Numbered from the stretch's first letter, positions 11,411 through 22,465 are shown. The stretch: 64,000 nt of DNA from Sciurus carolinensis (GCF_902686445.1 NC_062232.1:91250932-91314931); one strand, 5' to 3'. Program-made: numbers and translations. Notes: generated by a model not told the origin, from the sequence alone.

Positions 11411-11549
11411 TTTATACATATATGTAGGGTAATAAAGTCTATCTCATTCTACCATCCTTCCCATCCCCTCTGCCCTATCCCTACCCTCACACTCCTCTGC
11501 ATAATCCAAAGTTCCTTCATCCTTCCCTACCCATCCTCCCACTATGGAT

Positions 11550-14500
11550 AAGCATCCACTTATCAGAGAAAACATTCAGCCTTTGGTGTTTTGGAATTGG
11601 CTTGTTTCACTTAGCTTGATATTCTCCAGTTCCATCCATTTACCTTCAAATGCCATAATTTCATTCTTCTTTAAGGCTGAGTAATATTCCATGTACACAA
11701 TGGAAAATTATCCATTGTGTATCCAATATTTTCTTTATCCATTCATCTGTTGAAAGGCATCTAGTTTGGTTCCATAATTTAGCTATTGTGAATTGAGCTG
11801 CTATAAACATCGATGTGGCTGCATCACTGTAGTATGCGATTTTAAGTCCTTTGGGTGTAAACCAAGGAGTGGGATAGCTGGGTCAAATAGTGGTTCCATT
11901 CCAAGTTTTCTTAGGAATCTCCATACTGCTTTCCAAAGCAGTTGCACCAATCTGCAGTCCCACCAACAAAGTATGAGCATACCTTTTTCCCCATATCCTT
12001 GCCAATACTTGTTGTTGCTTGTATTCTTAGTTGCCATTCTGGCTGGAGTGAGATGAAATCTTAGAGTAGTTTTGATTTGGATTTCTCTAATTGCAATAGA
12101 TGATGAACATTTTTTCATTTGTTTGTTGATCGATAGTATTTCTTCTGTGAAGTATCTGTTCAGTTCCTTAGCCCATTTATTGATTGGGTTAATTGTATTT
12201 TTGGTATTTAAGTTTTTTGAGTTCTTTACAAATTCTGGAGATCAGTCAGTGCTGTATCTGAGGTGCATGTGGTAAAGATTTTTTCTCATTCTGTAGCCTC
12301 TCTCTTCATATTATTGATTGCTTCCTTTGCTGAGAAGAAGCTTTTTAGTTTGAATTCATCCCATTTATTGATTCTTGATTTTACTTCTTGCGCTTTAGGA
12401 GTCTTGTTAAGGAAGTCAGATCCTAAGCCAACATGGTGAAGATTTGGGTGTACTTTTTCTTCTGTTAGGTCCAGATTCTCTGATCTAGTGACTGTGTGTT
12501 TGATTCACTTCAAGTTGATTTTTGTGCAGGATGAGAGATAGTGGTTTAATTTCATTTTGTTACATATGGATTTCTAGTTTTCCCAGTACCATTTGTTGAA
12601 TAGGCTATCTTTTCTCCCATGTATATTTTTGGCCCCTTTGTCTAGTATGAGATAACTGTATTTATGTGGGTTTGTTTCTGTGTCTTCTATTCTGTACCAT
12701 TGGTCTACTTGTCTTATTTGTTACTGTTGCTCTGCAGTATAGTTTAAGGTCTGATAGTGTTATGCCTCCTGCTTTACTCTTCTTGCTAAGGATTGCTTTG
12801 GCTATTCTGGGTCTCTTATTTTTTCAAATGAATTTCATGATTGCTTTTTCTAGTTCTAGGAAGAATGGTATTTTGATAGGAATTGCATTCCATCTGTATA
12901 ACACTTTTGGTAGTATGACCATTTTGACAATATTAATTCTGCCTATCTAGGAATGTGGGAAATCTTTCCATCTTCTAAGGTCTTCTTCAATTTCTTTCTT
13001 TAGTGTTCTATAGTTTTCATTGTAGAGGTCTTTCACCTCTTTTATTAGGTTGATTCTCAAGAGTTTTATTTTTTTGAGGCTATTGTGAATGGGACAATTT
13101 TTCTAATTTCTCTTGTAGTGAACTCTCCATTTATGTATAGAAATGCATTTGATTTATGGGTATTGATTTTGTATCCTGCTATTTTGCCAAATTCATTTAT
13201 GAGTTCTAGGAGTTTTCTGGTGGAATTTTTTGGATCTTCTAAATATAGAATCATGTCATCAGCAAATAGTGATATTTGTATCCCTTTAATTTCTTTCATC
13301 TGTCTGCTATGATTAGAGTTTCAAGGATGATGTTGAATAGAATTGGTGAAAGAGAGCATCCCTCTCTTGTTCCAGTTCTTAGGGGGAATGCTTTCACTTT
13401 TTCTCCACTTAGAATGATATTGACCTTGGACTTAGCATAGATAGCTTTTACAATCCTCAGGTATGTTCCTAGTATCCCTAGTTTTTCTTGCATTTTGAAC
13501 ATTAAGAGGTGCTGTATTTTATCAAATGCTTTTTCTGCGTCTATTGAGATAATCATATGATTCTTGTCATTAAGTCTGTTGGTGTGATGTATTACATTTA
13601 TTGATTTCTGTATATTGAACCAACCTTGCATTCCAGGGATGAACCCCACTTGATCAGGGTGCACTATCTTTTTAATATGTTTTTGGATGCAATTTGCCAT
13701 AATTTTATTGGAATTTTTTTTTTTTTTAGGTGCTGGGGATCGAACCCAGGGCCTTGTGCTTACAGGTCAAGCCCTCTACTGACTGAGCTATCTCCCCAGC
13801 CCCCGAAAATTTTTGTGTCTACATTCATTGGGGATATGGATCTGCAGTTTTCTTTTCTTGATGTGTCTTTGGTTTTGGTATAAGGATGATACTAGCCTCA
13901 CAGAATGAGTTTAGAAGGGTTCCCTCCTTTTCTATTTCATGGAATAATTTGAGGAGTATTGGTGTTAATTCTTCTTTGAAGGTCTTGTCGAGCTTAGCTG
14001 AGAATCTGTCTGGTCCTGGGCTTTTTTTGTTTCATAGGCTTTTGATGGCATCTTCTATTTCATTGCTTGAGACTGATCTGTTTAAATTGTGTATGTCCTC
14101 CTGCATTCATTGGGGTAGATCATGTCCCTAGAAATTTGTCAATGTCTTCAAGTTTTTCTATTTTGTTTGAATATAAATTTTGAAAATAGTTTCTAATTAT
14201 CTTCTGTATTTTAGTAATATCTGTTGTGATATTTCCTTTTTCATCATGAATTTTAGTAATTGGAGTTTTCTCTCTTTATTAGTGTGACTAAGGGTTTATC
14301 AATTTTATTTTTTCAGAGAACCAACAACTTTTTATTTTGTCAGTTTTTTGAATTGTTTCTCATTTCAATTTCATTGATTTCAGTTCTGATTTTAATTATT
14401 TCCTGTCTTCTACTATTTTTGGTGTTGATCTGTTCTTCTTTTTCTAGAGCTTTGAGACATAATGTTAGGTCATTTATTTGTTGACTTTTTATTTTTTAGT

Positions 14501-15409
14501 GAATGAGCTCAATGCAATGAACTTTCCTCTTAGCACTACCTTCATAGCATCCCAGAGATTTTGATATGTTCTATCAGTGTTTTCATTTACCTCTAAGAAT
14601 TTTTTTATTTCCTCCATGATTTCTTCTTTTATCCATTCATCATTCAGTAGTATGCTATGTAGTCTCCAGGTGTTGGAGTAACTTCTATTTTTTATTTTAG
14701 TGTTGATTTCTAGTTTCATTCTGTTATGATCTGATAGAATGCACGGTAGTATTTCTTTTTTTGTATGTGTTGAGAGTTGCTTTGTGGCATAACATAGGAT
14801 CTGTTTTAGAGAAGGATCCATGTACTCCTGAGAAGAAAGTATATTCCCTTGATGATGGATGAAATACTCTATATATGTCTGTTAAGTCCAAATCATTGAT
14901 TGTATTATTTAATTGTATGGTTTCTCTGTTTAGTTTTTGTTTGGAATATCTATCATGGTGAGAGAGGTGTGTTAAGGTCACCAAGCATTTTTGTGTTGTG
15001 GTCTATTTGATTCTTGAAATTGAACAGGGTTTGTTTGATGTATGTAGATGCTCCATTAATTGGGCATTTATATTTACAATTGTTATGTCTTGTTAGTGTA
15101 TGATTGCCTTAAACAGTTTGAAATGTCCTTCTTATTCCTTCTGACTAACTTTGGTTTGAAGTCCACTTTATCTGATATGAGGATGGAAACCCCTGCTCGT
15201 TTAACACGGTCCTTGTGAGGGATATGTTTTTCCCAACCTTTCACCTTCAGTCTGTGGTTGTCTTTTCCTAGGAGGTGAGTCTCTTGAAGACAGCATATTG
15301 TTGCATCTTGTTTTTTAATCCAATCTGCCAGTCCATGTCTTTTGATTGATGAATTTAGGCCATTAATATTCAGGGTCATTATTGAGATATGATTTGTATT
15401 CCTGGTCAT
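11550..15409 (-). pseudogene. L1 ORF2 remnant (endonuclease + reverse transcriptase)
   Basis: Broken copy of the L1 second open reading frame. The N-terminal endonuclease begins at the Met codon at 15409 (MTRNTNHISIMTLNINGLNS, then LQETHL at the conserved N/E catalytic area), the reverse-transcriptase part includes FADD (codons 13255-13266, with [11 protein letters not shown] context) and the [11 protein letters not shown] region (13296-13700), and the C-terminal part lies at 11801-12118. Length from start to the probable stop is about 3.77 kb after removing the inserted ID SINE, close to the normal 3.8 kb. The longest uninterrupted pieces are 100-135 codons, so it is inactive. It runs antisense to the host gene. 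Confidence 0.88.
13712..13804 (-). mobile_element. ID SINE inserted in L1 ORF2
   Basis: Poly-T (13713-13727) then GGTGCTGGGGATCGAACCC ... GAGCTATCTCCCCAGCCCC. GGAATTTTT before it and GAAAATTTTT after it are a likely degenerate target duplication. It splits the L1 reverse-transcriptase region. Confidence 0.92.
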
Positions 15410-15479
15410 TTTGGTTTATTTTTGGTTTTTAACTTGACTTAGTTTCTCCCTTGATTGACCTTCCCTTTAGTGTAGTTCG

Positions 15480-16360
15480 TCCCTTTGCTGGTTTTCATTG
15501 TTGTTTTTTTTTTCATTTCCTCCTCATGGAATATTTTTTCTGAGAATTTCTGTAGTGTAGGCTTTCTAGTTGTGAATTCCTTTAACTTTTGTTTATCTTG
15601 GAAGGCTTTTATTTCATCTTCAAATCTGAAGCTTAATTTTGCTGGATATAAAATTCTTGGTTGGCATTAATTCTCTTTCAGAGTTTGATATATGTTACAC
15701 CAGGACCTCCTGGCATTGAGGGTCTGGGTTGAGAAATCAGCTGAGACCTGAATTGGTTTCCTCTTATATGTAATTTGATTTTTTTCTCTTGCAGCCTTTA
15801 AAAATCTATCCTTACTCTGTATGTTAGTCATTCTCATCATATGTGCTTTGGTGTGAGTCTGCTGTAATTTTGTACATGTGGGGTCCTGTAAGCATCTTGT
15901 AGTTGATTTTTCACTTCATTCTTTAGAATTGGCAAGTTTTCTGATATTATGTCATTGAAAAGTTTGTGCATTCCTTTGGTTTGCATTTCCATGCCTTCAT
16001 CTATTCCAATAAATCTTAAATTTGGTCTTTTCATGTTATCCCATATTTCTTGGAAGTTATGTTCATGGTTTCTTATCATCTCTGTGTGGTCAACTTTATT
16101 TTTAAGAGTATATATTTTGTCTTCATTGTCTGAGGTTCTGTCTTCCTAGTGGTCTAGTCTTTTGGTGATACTTTCCATTGAATTTTTAATTTGTTTTTTT
16201 GTTTCTTTCATTTTGAGGATTTCTTTTTATATTCTCTGGCTCTTTATTGAAGTCATCTTTCACTTCCTGTATTTTCTCTCCAATACCATCCTTTAGTTCA
16301 AAGATCAGTCTATTTTCTAAATTCCTTCTCTGATATTTCTTCTGTGTTGTCTATTGATTC
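15480..16360 (-). pseudogene. L1 ORF1 remnant
   Basis: Bottom-strand frame at 15837-16079 reads ...FQEIWDNMKRPNLRFIGIDEG... and ...LFNDIISENLPILKNE..., the L1 ORF1p RNA-binding domain (conserved RPNLRxxGI). Nearer ORF2, 15600-15665 resembles the C-terminal end. Frame is broken. Outer limits are estimates. Confidence 0.75.
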
Positions 16361-16912
16361 TATTGTTGGAACATCTTGATTTGTTTGAGGTGCTTTGTTC
16401 CCTTGTTTTTTTATGTTGTTTGTGTGCCCATCTAGTGGTATGGAGCTGAAGCAGTATGGATTCTACCCTGTAGTCTTATAGTGTCCATGTAGGCTTCCAG
16501 TACCTCATCTGTGGGTTTTGTGACAATGGACTTCTAGGCAACAGTGGACAGCAGGTGATCTGCTGGCAATCTGTGGGTGGTCTGCAGGCTAACAGCAGAC
16601 GATCAGCAGATGAACATCAGGTGGTGTGCAATGGGTAGGTGAAAGGCAGGTGATGGGCAGGCAAGAGGCTGGCAGATAGGCAAATGGTGGATGGTTGGTG
16701 GTCAGTGAGCAATCTGCACTCAAAGGGCAGGTGATATGATGCAGACAGCAGGTGATCAAGGCAGACAAATGGGATAAACAGCAGGGGGTTGGTGGCCAGC
16801 AACAACTGCCTCATAGAGAAATAGTATTTTCTCTCCTTGAATCCTGAGTTATGTATGGAAAGACAAGGAATGCAGCCTCCCTCTAGTCCACCATCTTGGA
16901 TCTTCCCCAAAT
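16361..16912 (-). promoter_or_regulatory. L1 5' UTR / internal promoter with degenerate CAGGTGAT repeats
   Basis: Sequence between ORF1 and the L1 5' end. 16540-16790 is filled with short degenerate units built on GCAGGTGAT/GGCAGATGA and GGTGG, giving low-complexity, purine-rich + strand text. Position says promoter; activity not shown. Confidence 0.6.
16887..16899 (-). promoter_or_regulatory. YY1-type site at L1 5' end
   Basis: The bottom strand reads CCAAGATGGTGGA within about 20 bases of the L1 5' terminus. Known family fact: primate L1 5' UTRs also have a YY1 site (CAAGATGGC) near +1 that fixes the transcription start. Confidence 0.65.
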
Positions 16913-16955
16913 CTGAACCTTTCTGAGCATCAGTGTTTTTTATACTAGCTACTAA
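16913..16955 (+). mobile_element. Tigger-like DNA transposon fragment, right part
   Basis: Continues 11238-11301 ('ctgaacctttctgagcatcagtg') after the L1. The remainder is short or diverged. Confidence 0.5.
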
Positions 16956-17583
16956 GACTCCGTAGTTTGGATAATATCTTCAACCTATCCCCCAGGTTCT
17001 CTTTTCAGTATCATAACTGTTCTCTGTGGGCAAGTACAGTATCTTTTGTTTTGTGACTGTTCAACTAGTACGTGGTAGATATCCAGAGATAAGAATAACT
17101 AAATTCATCAGCTAACTGAAACCTCCATATTGCTAAGGGAAATTCTGGGTATCCTTGTCATATTTGTCCTGAGATCTTGAGTCTGAAGACAAAGCGGTGA
17201 CAGATGATATTCTCTTCCAGGTGAATTAATTTTTAAACACTTAAAATAATACCATTTTCCTGATTACAACAAAAGACATTTACTGTTGAAAATTTGTGAA
17301 ATACAGCAAAATATAAATACAAAATTTAAAATCACCACCAATGCTAAGGTGGTTATTTTTCTACCCATGGAAAAACAACAAAACTCAGGAGGCTATTGTG
17401 CCTTTTGTCTTTTAAATGTATGTGTTTTCTGTATGAAAGTAATATATGTTCATAATACAAAATAATAGAAAATACAAAAACAACAAATAAAATAACAGTC
17501 ATAGAAAAGTAATGACTGTTACATTGTGTACTAAATGTTCTAGAAGGTTTTTTGTCTCTATATAGATGTTGAGAGTAAATATA

Positions 17584-17706
17584 GTGGGCTAGGGCTATAT
17601 ACAGTTCAGTGGTACAGTGCTTGCCTAGCACATGTGAGGCCCTAGCACCACATAAAAATAAATAAACAAAATAAAGGTATTGTGTCCATGCCCAGATAAA
17701 ACAATT
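17584..17706 (+). mobile_element. ID SINE
   Basis: GGGCTAGGGCTATATACAG core, box B region 'ggccctagcaccacat', then tail 'aaaataaaggtattgtgtcc', the long squirrel-type ID tail. Confidence 0.88.
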
Positions 17707-17760
17707 TTTTTTTAAGAAAAGAGTGATTATAGTGTACTGGTCAAAAAGTGCCAACCCTGG

Positions 17761-17970
17761 AGCCAGACTGTGATTTAATGACTGGCTCCTGTGTGGCTAG
17801 CCATGTGACCTTGGGTAAGGTACTTAGCTTTGTTGACCTTACCTGTTTATCTATAAAATGGTGCTCCACTGAATGGAGGTAAAGTATCACCAAATTACCA
17901 TCTGCCATTACATGTACGTGTATATTACATGCACCAACGCCTGCGACATAGTAAGTGATCAACAAGCATC
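17761..17970 (+). mobile_element. MIR SINE
   Basis: 'gagccagactgtgatttaatgactggctcc', 'ccatgtgaccttgggtaagg', 'ttacctgtttatctataaaatgg' and a 3' 'gtaagtgatcaacaag' follow MIR order. Confidence 0.75.
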
Positions 17971-18042
17971 AAATTCTACTATTGTTTCAATGATTACTAA
18001 TGTTATCTTAGATATTTTGAGGGAAATTCCTACTGGCATGTC

Positions 18043-18251
18043 CCCCCCACCACATACATATACTTTTTGTATGGTACTGGGAATTGAATCCAGGGGTGCT
18101 CTACTACTGAGATATATCCCCCATCCCTTTTACTTTTTATTTTGAATCAGGACCTTGCTAATTTACTGAGTCTGACCTCGAACTTGTGATCCTCCTGTCT
18201 TTGCCTCCTGAGTTGCTAAGATTACAGGCGTGCACCACCGTGCCCAGCAGT
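18043..18251 (-). mobile_element. B1-ID dimeric SINE (B1-dID/MEN type), antisense
   Basis: ID half (TACTGGGAATTGAATCCAGGGG...) then B1 half (...GATCCTCCTGTCTTTGCCTCC...GATTACAGGCGTGCACCACC). Imperfect direct repeat TGGCATGTCC (18034) / TGGCATGCCC (18252). Confidence 0.88.
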
Positions 18252-18664
18252 TGGCATGCCCTTTTTGATGTTATTCTTCAGATCATTGGCCCTAGCTCCC
18301 TGAGCTGTGCAGTGACATGAAGGGGGCTTTGTTTCTGAATTAGCCTTGCTGAGTGAGATTAAAATTCCCTGGCAGACTTTCTTGTCCACATTGACCAACA
18401 TTGCCTTTGTATTTTGCATTGGTTTCAGAGACAGCCTGTTTGATTAGAAAACTGTCCTGCCTTCTCTCCTCCTTCCTAACAGGTGAATTAGGCCCACTCC
18501 TGTTTCGTTTTGTTTGCGAATAAAATAAACTGTCCAGACCTCTTGTGTTTGTCAGTAGGCCCAAGCTCCTTAGCCCATTTAGAGAATGGCAGTAGTGAGT
18601 CTTTTCACCTTGAGCCAGTACCCCAAGCAATGCTTCTTTATGTAATTAAAGCCTTATCTTCTGA

Positions 18665-18800
18665 GTGCTTTCATTCTCTCCATCTGTGGTTCTCAGCACT
18701 GGTTGCACAATTTGAATCCCAGAGCAAATTCAACACTTACACATTTATGCAAAACACCCCAGGCAATTCCAATGTGTGGCTAGGCAGCTCTGCTGTATGC
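18665..18800 (+). mobile_element. hAT (MER5/MER20-like) fragment, tentative
   Basis: 'tggttctcagcactggttgcaca' and 'ccaggcaattccaatgtg' resemble old hAT MITE text. Weak; length and family uncertain. Confidence 0.3.
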
Positions 18801-19964
18801 TTTGTATGGGGCTTTGAATGAGTTAATTCCACCTTATCAAACATCAGATTGTCAAATAGGACTAGTAATGTCTTCTCTCTCTGATAGGGTATAGTGCAAA
18901 AAGAACAGATAACGAAAGAACAAAGAGCTTTGAAAAGTTAAAAGCACTACACAAGCAAGTCCTTGTGCTTGTTCTGTCTTTATTCAGTCCCCCCTTTTTT
19001 TTTGGAAAGTGGATTTAATTGATATTCAGTTTACACAAGATAAACTTATCCTTTTAAAGTATGCAATTCAGTGGATTTTAGTATGTTCAGTGTTGGGCAC
19101 CATCCCCACTTTCTGGCATTAGCCCTTTATCGCCTACCCAAAAAGAAGCCCTGTACCCATTAGCAGTCACAACCCATTTCCCCCTCTCCAACCTCTGGCA
19201 TCTATGAATCTCCTTTCTGTCTCTACAGTTTTATCTATTCTAGACCTTTCATGTAAATGGAATCCTACAATATGTGGCTTTTTGTGACTGACTTCCTTCA
19301 TTTAGCATAATGTTTTCAAGGTCTGTCCATGCTGTAATATGGACATTCATTCATTTTTTATGACTAAATAGTATTTTTTGTATCATATATGATTGTATCA
19401 TACATGACATTTTGTTTAACCACTCATCCATCAGTGGACATTTGAGTTATTTCTGCCTTTTTTGCTGGTGTCAATAATGCTACTGTGCACATTGGTGTAA
19501 AAGTGTCTGTTGGAGTGTCTGATGTGGGGTATGCATCTAGAAGTGGAATGTCTGTGACATATAGTAACTCTGTGTTTCAGCTTTGGAGGAACTGCCAGAC
19601 AATTTTCCAAACTGACTCTTCATTTTACATCCTCCCCAGCAGTGTTTGAGGGTTCCAAGTTCTCCACACCCTCACCAACATTTGTCTTCTTTATTATAAC
19701 CATCTAAGAGGGTGTGATGTTGTCTTTCATTGTGGTTTTGATTTGCATTTCTGTGACAACTAATGATGTTTAACACCTTTTCGTGTATTTGTCAGCCATT
19801 CGTATGGCTTTTTTGTGGAATTTAAAAAAAATTACCCATATTTCAGTTGAGTTGCTCTTTATTGCTCAGTTTTACGAGTTCTTTCTGGATATTAGGCCCT
19901 TATCAGATATATGATATGAAATATTTTCCACCATTTTGTGGATTGTCTTTGCACTTTGTTTCTT

Positions 19965-20160
19965 GTATTGGGGACTAAACCCAGGGTCACATTACCACTG
20001 AGTCATATCCCAGCCCTTTTTATTTTTTATTTTGAGACAGGGTCTTGCTAAGTTGCTTACGGTCTTGCTAAGTTGCTGAGACTGGTCTCAAATTTATGAT
20101 CTGACTGCCTCAACATCCTGAGTACCTAGGATTACAGGTGTGAGCAACTGCTCTTGGCTG
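19965..20160 (-). mobile_element. B1-ID dimeric SINE, antisense (with internal duplication)
   Basis: ID half then B1 half. The B1 half carries GGTCTTGCTAAGTTGCT twice (20040-20080), a subfamily feature, ending 'ggattacaggtgtgagcaactg'. Confidence 0.88.
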
Positions 20161-20168
20161 CATTTTTT

Positions 20169-20250
20169 TTTTTTGGGTGCTGGGGATCGGAACCCAGGTC
20201 CTCGTGCTTACAAAGCAAGCACTCTACTGACTGAGCTATCTCTGTAGCCC
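20169..20250 (-). mobile_element. ID SINE, antisense
   Basis: T-run then GGGTGCTGGGGATCGGAACCC ... CTGAGCTATCTCTGTAGCCC. Flanked by CTGCATTT on both sides. Confidence 0.88.
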
Positions 20251-20637
20251 CTGCATTTCCTTAATGCTGTCTTTTCAAGAACACCTTAAATATATTTTTT
20301 TAGAAAGTCTCATTTCTCTAAGAAAGTGTCATTTTATTTGTACCTTGTGCTTTTGGTGTAACATCTGAGAAACTATTGCCTAATTCAAGGTCATGAAGAC
20401 ATTTCTTCTAAGAGTTTCACAGGGTTAACACCTACATTTTAGGTCTATTTTCTCACCCAGTTGTCCTGTCTAAAACCCTCAATGCGGTGTGAACTGGAAG
20501 GGGCACAAGCAGGTATTCCCATCTCGTTTCTCATCTTAGGGGGGAAATATTCAGTCTTTCACCATTAAGTATGATGTTAGCTGTGGGTTTTTTGTTGATG
20601 AGCTTATCAGATTGAGGAGGTTTCTTCAGTCATCTTT

Positions 20638-20778
20638 TTTTAAAAAGTACTTTTAGTTGTAGTTGGACACAACCTTTGTTTTATTCATTTATTTCTTTTT
20701 ATGTGGTGCTGAGGATTGAACCTGGTGCCTCACATGTGCTGGGCAAGCACATTACCACTGAGCTCACAACCCCAGCCC
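20638..20778 (-). mobile_element. ID SINE, antisense, with 15-bp target-site duplication
   Basis: Tail 'ttgtagttggacacaacc' then reverse ID core. Exact repeat TCTTCAGTCATCTTT at 20623-20637 and 20779-20793. Confidence 0.93.
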
Positions 20779-21134
20779 TCTTCAGTCATCTTTAATAAAA
20801 ATTGTTGTTAAGGAACTGAGGGTTGCAAAATGTTGCTTAACATGGAGGTACCTAGTCATGCAATTTGGAATTGCATAGACTGAGAAAATGCCACTTCTTC
20901 CTTAGGGAGGCATCATGAAGCTTCAGGGGTTCAGAGCCAGCTATGCTCAAATTAAAATGTGGAATATTAAGCGTATTTAAAAGAATAGGCAAACTAATAG
21001 TTTCTGTTAAATACGGTAATATTGTATCACCATGAGGGTACTACAGGGAAATAAAGTTACACTTCAGGGATGGCATACAGAAGCAGCTCAACAAATCCTT
21101 TTGATATAGTTGGTACACTCTAGTAGGACTCTTA

Positions 21135-21825
21135 CCTCAGGCTGCCATAACAAAATGCCACAGACTGGATGTTTCAAAGAAAAACTTCTTACAGTTTTGG
21201 AGGCTGGAAGTCTGAGAGTGCCAGCGTGGTGAGGACACTCTATGGCTTGTGGGGACTTTTGAATCGTCTTCATGTGGTGGGATACAGGAAGAGAAAGGAC
21301 ATTTTCTGTGATTATATAAGGGCTCTAATCCTGTGTTATTCAGTTTTCTATCATGGAGACAAACTATATGTGATAATCAACTTATAAGGAGGGAAAGTTT
21401 AATTTGGCTCATGGTTTCAGAGGTCTCTGTTATGATTGCTTGGCCCCATTGCTTTAGACCCATGGCCAGGGAAAGCATCATGGGGGGAAGCACCTGGCAG
21501 AGCAAGGCTGTTCATCCCATGGCATCCAGGAAGCAGAGAGAAACAAAGGGGTTCCGGTCCCAATATCTTCAAGGGCATGTCCCCCGGTGACCTTCCACTA
21601 GGCTTTACTTCCTAAAGGTTCTACTACTTCCTAAAAGTGCATAGGCTGATGACCAAGTCTTTAATACATGAATCTTTGGGGAACATTCTGGATCCAAATT
21701 AACAAATCCCATCATGGGGGCCTCACCTTCATGAGCTCATCTAAAAACCTAATTATATCACAAAGGCCCCAGCTCCTAATACTTCAATATACAAATCTTT
21801 GGAGGACATATTCAGTCTATAAGAG
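21135..21825 (-). mobile_element. MLT1-like MaLR LTR, antisense, interrupted by a younger LTR
   Basis: Left part 'ggctgccataacaaaatgccacagactgg...ttttggaggctggaag', right part 'catgagctcatctaaaaacctaattatatc...aatctttggaggacatattcagtct', which together read as one reversed MLT1-type LTR. It is split at 21332-21704 by another LTR. LTR only, no virus genes. Confidence 0.65.
21332..21704 (-). mobile_element. Solo MaLR LTR (rodent MT/ORR1-like), 373 bp, antisense
   Basis: Starts TGTGTTATTC and ends TTAACA, i.e. TG...CA termini, with the 5-bp target duplication AATCC at 21327-21331 and 21705-21709. On the bottom strand the right-hand part reads like the rodent MaLR end (ATGAGCCAAATTAAACTTT). Solo LTR; no internal region. 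Confidence 0.85.
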
Positions 21826-21917
21826 TAGGTAGAATAACATATACAACAGGTATGGCATTGGAGTATTTGAAATTTTAGGATTTTTTAATAGGGGGAGGGA
21901 ATAGAAGGCACATTTGC

Positions 21918-22120
21918 GATAATAGTAACCATGTACTGAGAGTCTACTCATGTGTACAGAACTAAGCTAAATTCATTGCTTCTGTTAACTCAGGTAATCC
22001 TCATAGCAACCCTGAAATGTAAGCAATCTCATTTAGAGAGAGAGGAAACTGAGGCCCAGAGATGTTAAATAATTCATCCACGGCCTTCAACGAGTGAGCA
22101 GTAGACTTACAAATTAATTG
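21918..22120 (-). mobile_element. MIR SINE, antisense
   Basis: 'gagagagaggaaactgaggcccagagatgttaaat' is the conserved MIR core, preceded by 'gtaatcctcatagcaaccctg'. Confidence 0.78.
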
Positions 22121-22194
22121 GAAGCTGTTTCTTTTTCAAAGTATATTCTCTTGCCATGATACCATCCCTACCTTCCTCACTATATCCTGAGTGA

Positions 22195-22352
22195 GTCCTT
22201 GCAATTCAAAGTGTGGGCCACAGGCCTCCCCTGGGGCTTGTTAGTAATTCAGAATCTCAGGTCCCATCTCAGACCTACAGAATGAGAGTTTGCACTTTAA
22301 TAAGATCTCCTGGGGATTGGTATGCATCTGAACCTTTAAGAAGCGCTGGAAA
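22195..22352 (+). mobile_element. MER5A-like hAT MITE
   Basis: 'caaagtgtgggccacaggcctcccctgg', 'gttagtaattcagaatctcagg', 'ctcctggggattggtatgcatc' follow MER5A. Confidence 0.65.
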
Positions 22353-22371
22353 GTGAGATTGAAGGAAGACC

Positions 22372-22457
22372 AAATGAGCACAATAGTAAGGTTGAGAAAG
22401 AGGAATGACTATCCAAATGAGCACATGGTAAGGTTGAGAAAGAGGGAATGACTATCC
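22372..22457. repeat. Tandem duplication, 43-bp unit x2
   Basis: Copy 1 22372-22414 and copy 2 22415-22457, same length (43 bp), differing at a few bases (AAATGAGCACAATAGTAAGG versus AAATGAGCACATGGTAAGG). Confidence 0.85.
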
Positions 22458-22465
22458 TAATGTCA

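Larger units (their letters stand above)
11302..16912 (-). mobile_element. Complete (5' end to 3' end) L1 LINE, antisense, degraded
   Basis: A 5.6-kb insertion bounded by the exact 12-bp direct repeat CTGAACCTTTCT (11290-11301 and 16913-16924). Bottom-strand order: 5' end with a YY1-type CAAGATGG site (about 16890), 5' UTR, ORF1 remnant (~16360-15480), ORF2 remnant (15409 to ~11550) with endonuclease, reverse transcriptase and C-terminal parts, then a purine-rich (bottom strand) 3' UTR to ~11411. One ID SINE (11327-11410) lies next to the 3' end and another (13712-13804) inside ORF2. ORFs are broken by stops and shifts, so it is not competent to move. Confidence 0.93.
19010..20820 (-). mobile_element. 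Ancient L1 tract, antisense, interrupted by three SINEs
   Basis: Text parallels reversed L1 ORF2/3' UTR, e.g. 'ggctttttgtgactgacttccttcatttagcataatgttttcaagg', 'gtgtttgagggttccaag', and 'attaagtatgatgttagctgtgggttttt' near 20565. SINEs at 19965, 20169 and 20638 interrupt it. No intact frame. Confidence 0.75.

Noticed and set aside
16617..16910. 97-codon open frame on the bottom strand, starting exactly at the L1 5' end
   Set aside because: Its first codon is TTG, not ATG, and it lies in the low-complexity L1 5' UTR; reads as chance.
21332..21704. Complete endogenous retrovirus
   Set aside because: Only a solo LTR with a 5-bp duplication; no internal gag/pol text beside it.
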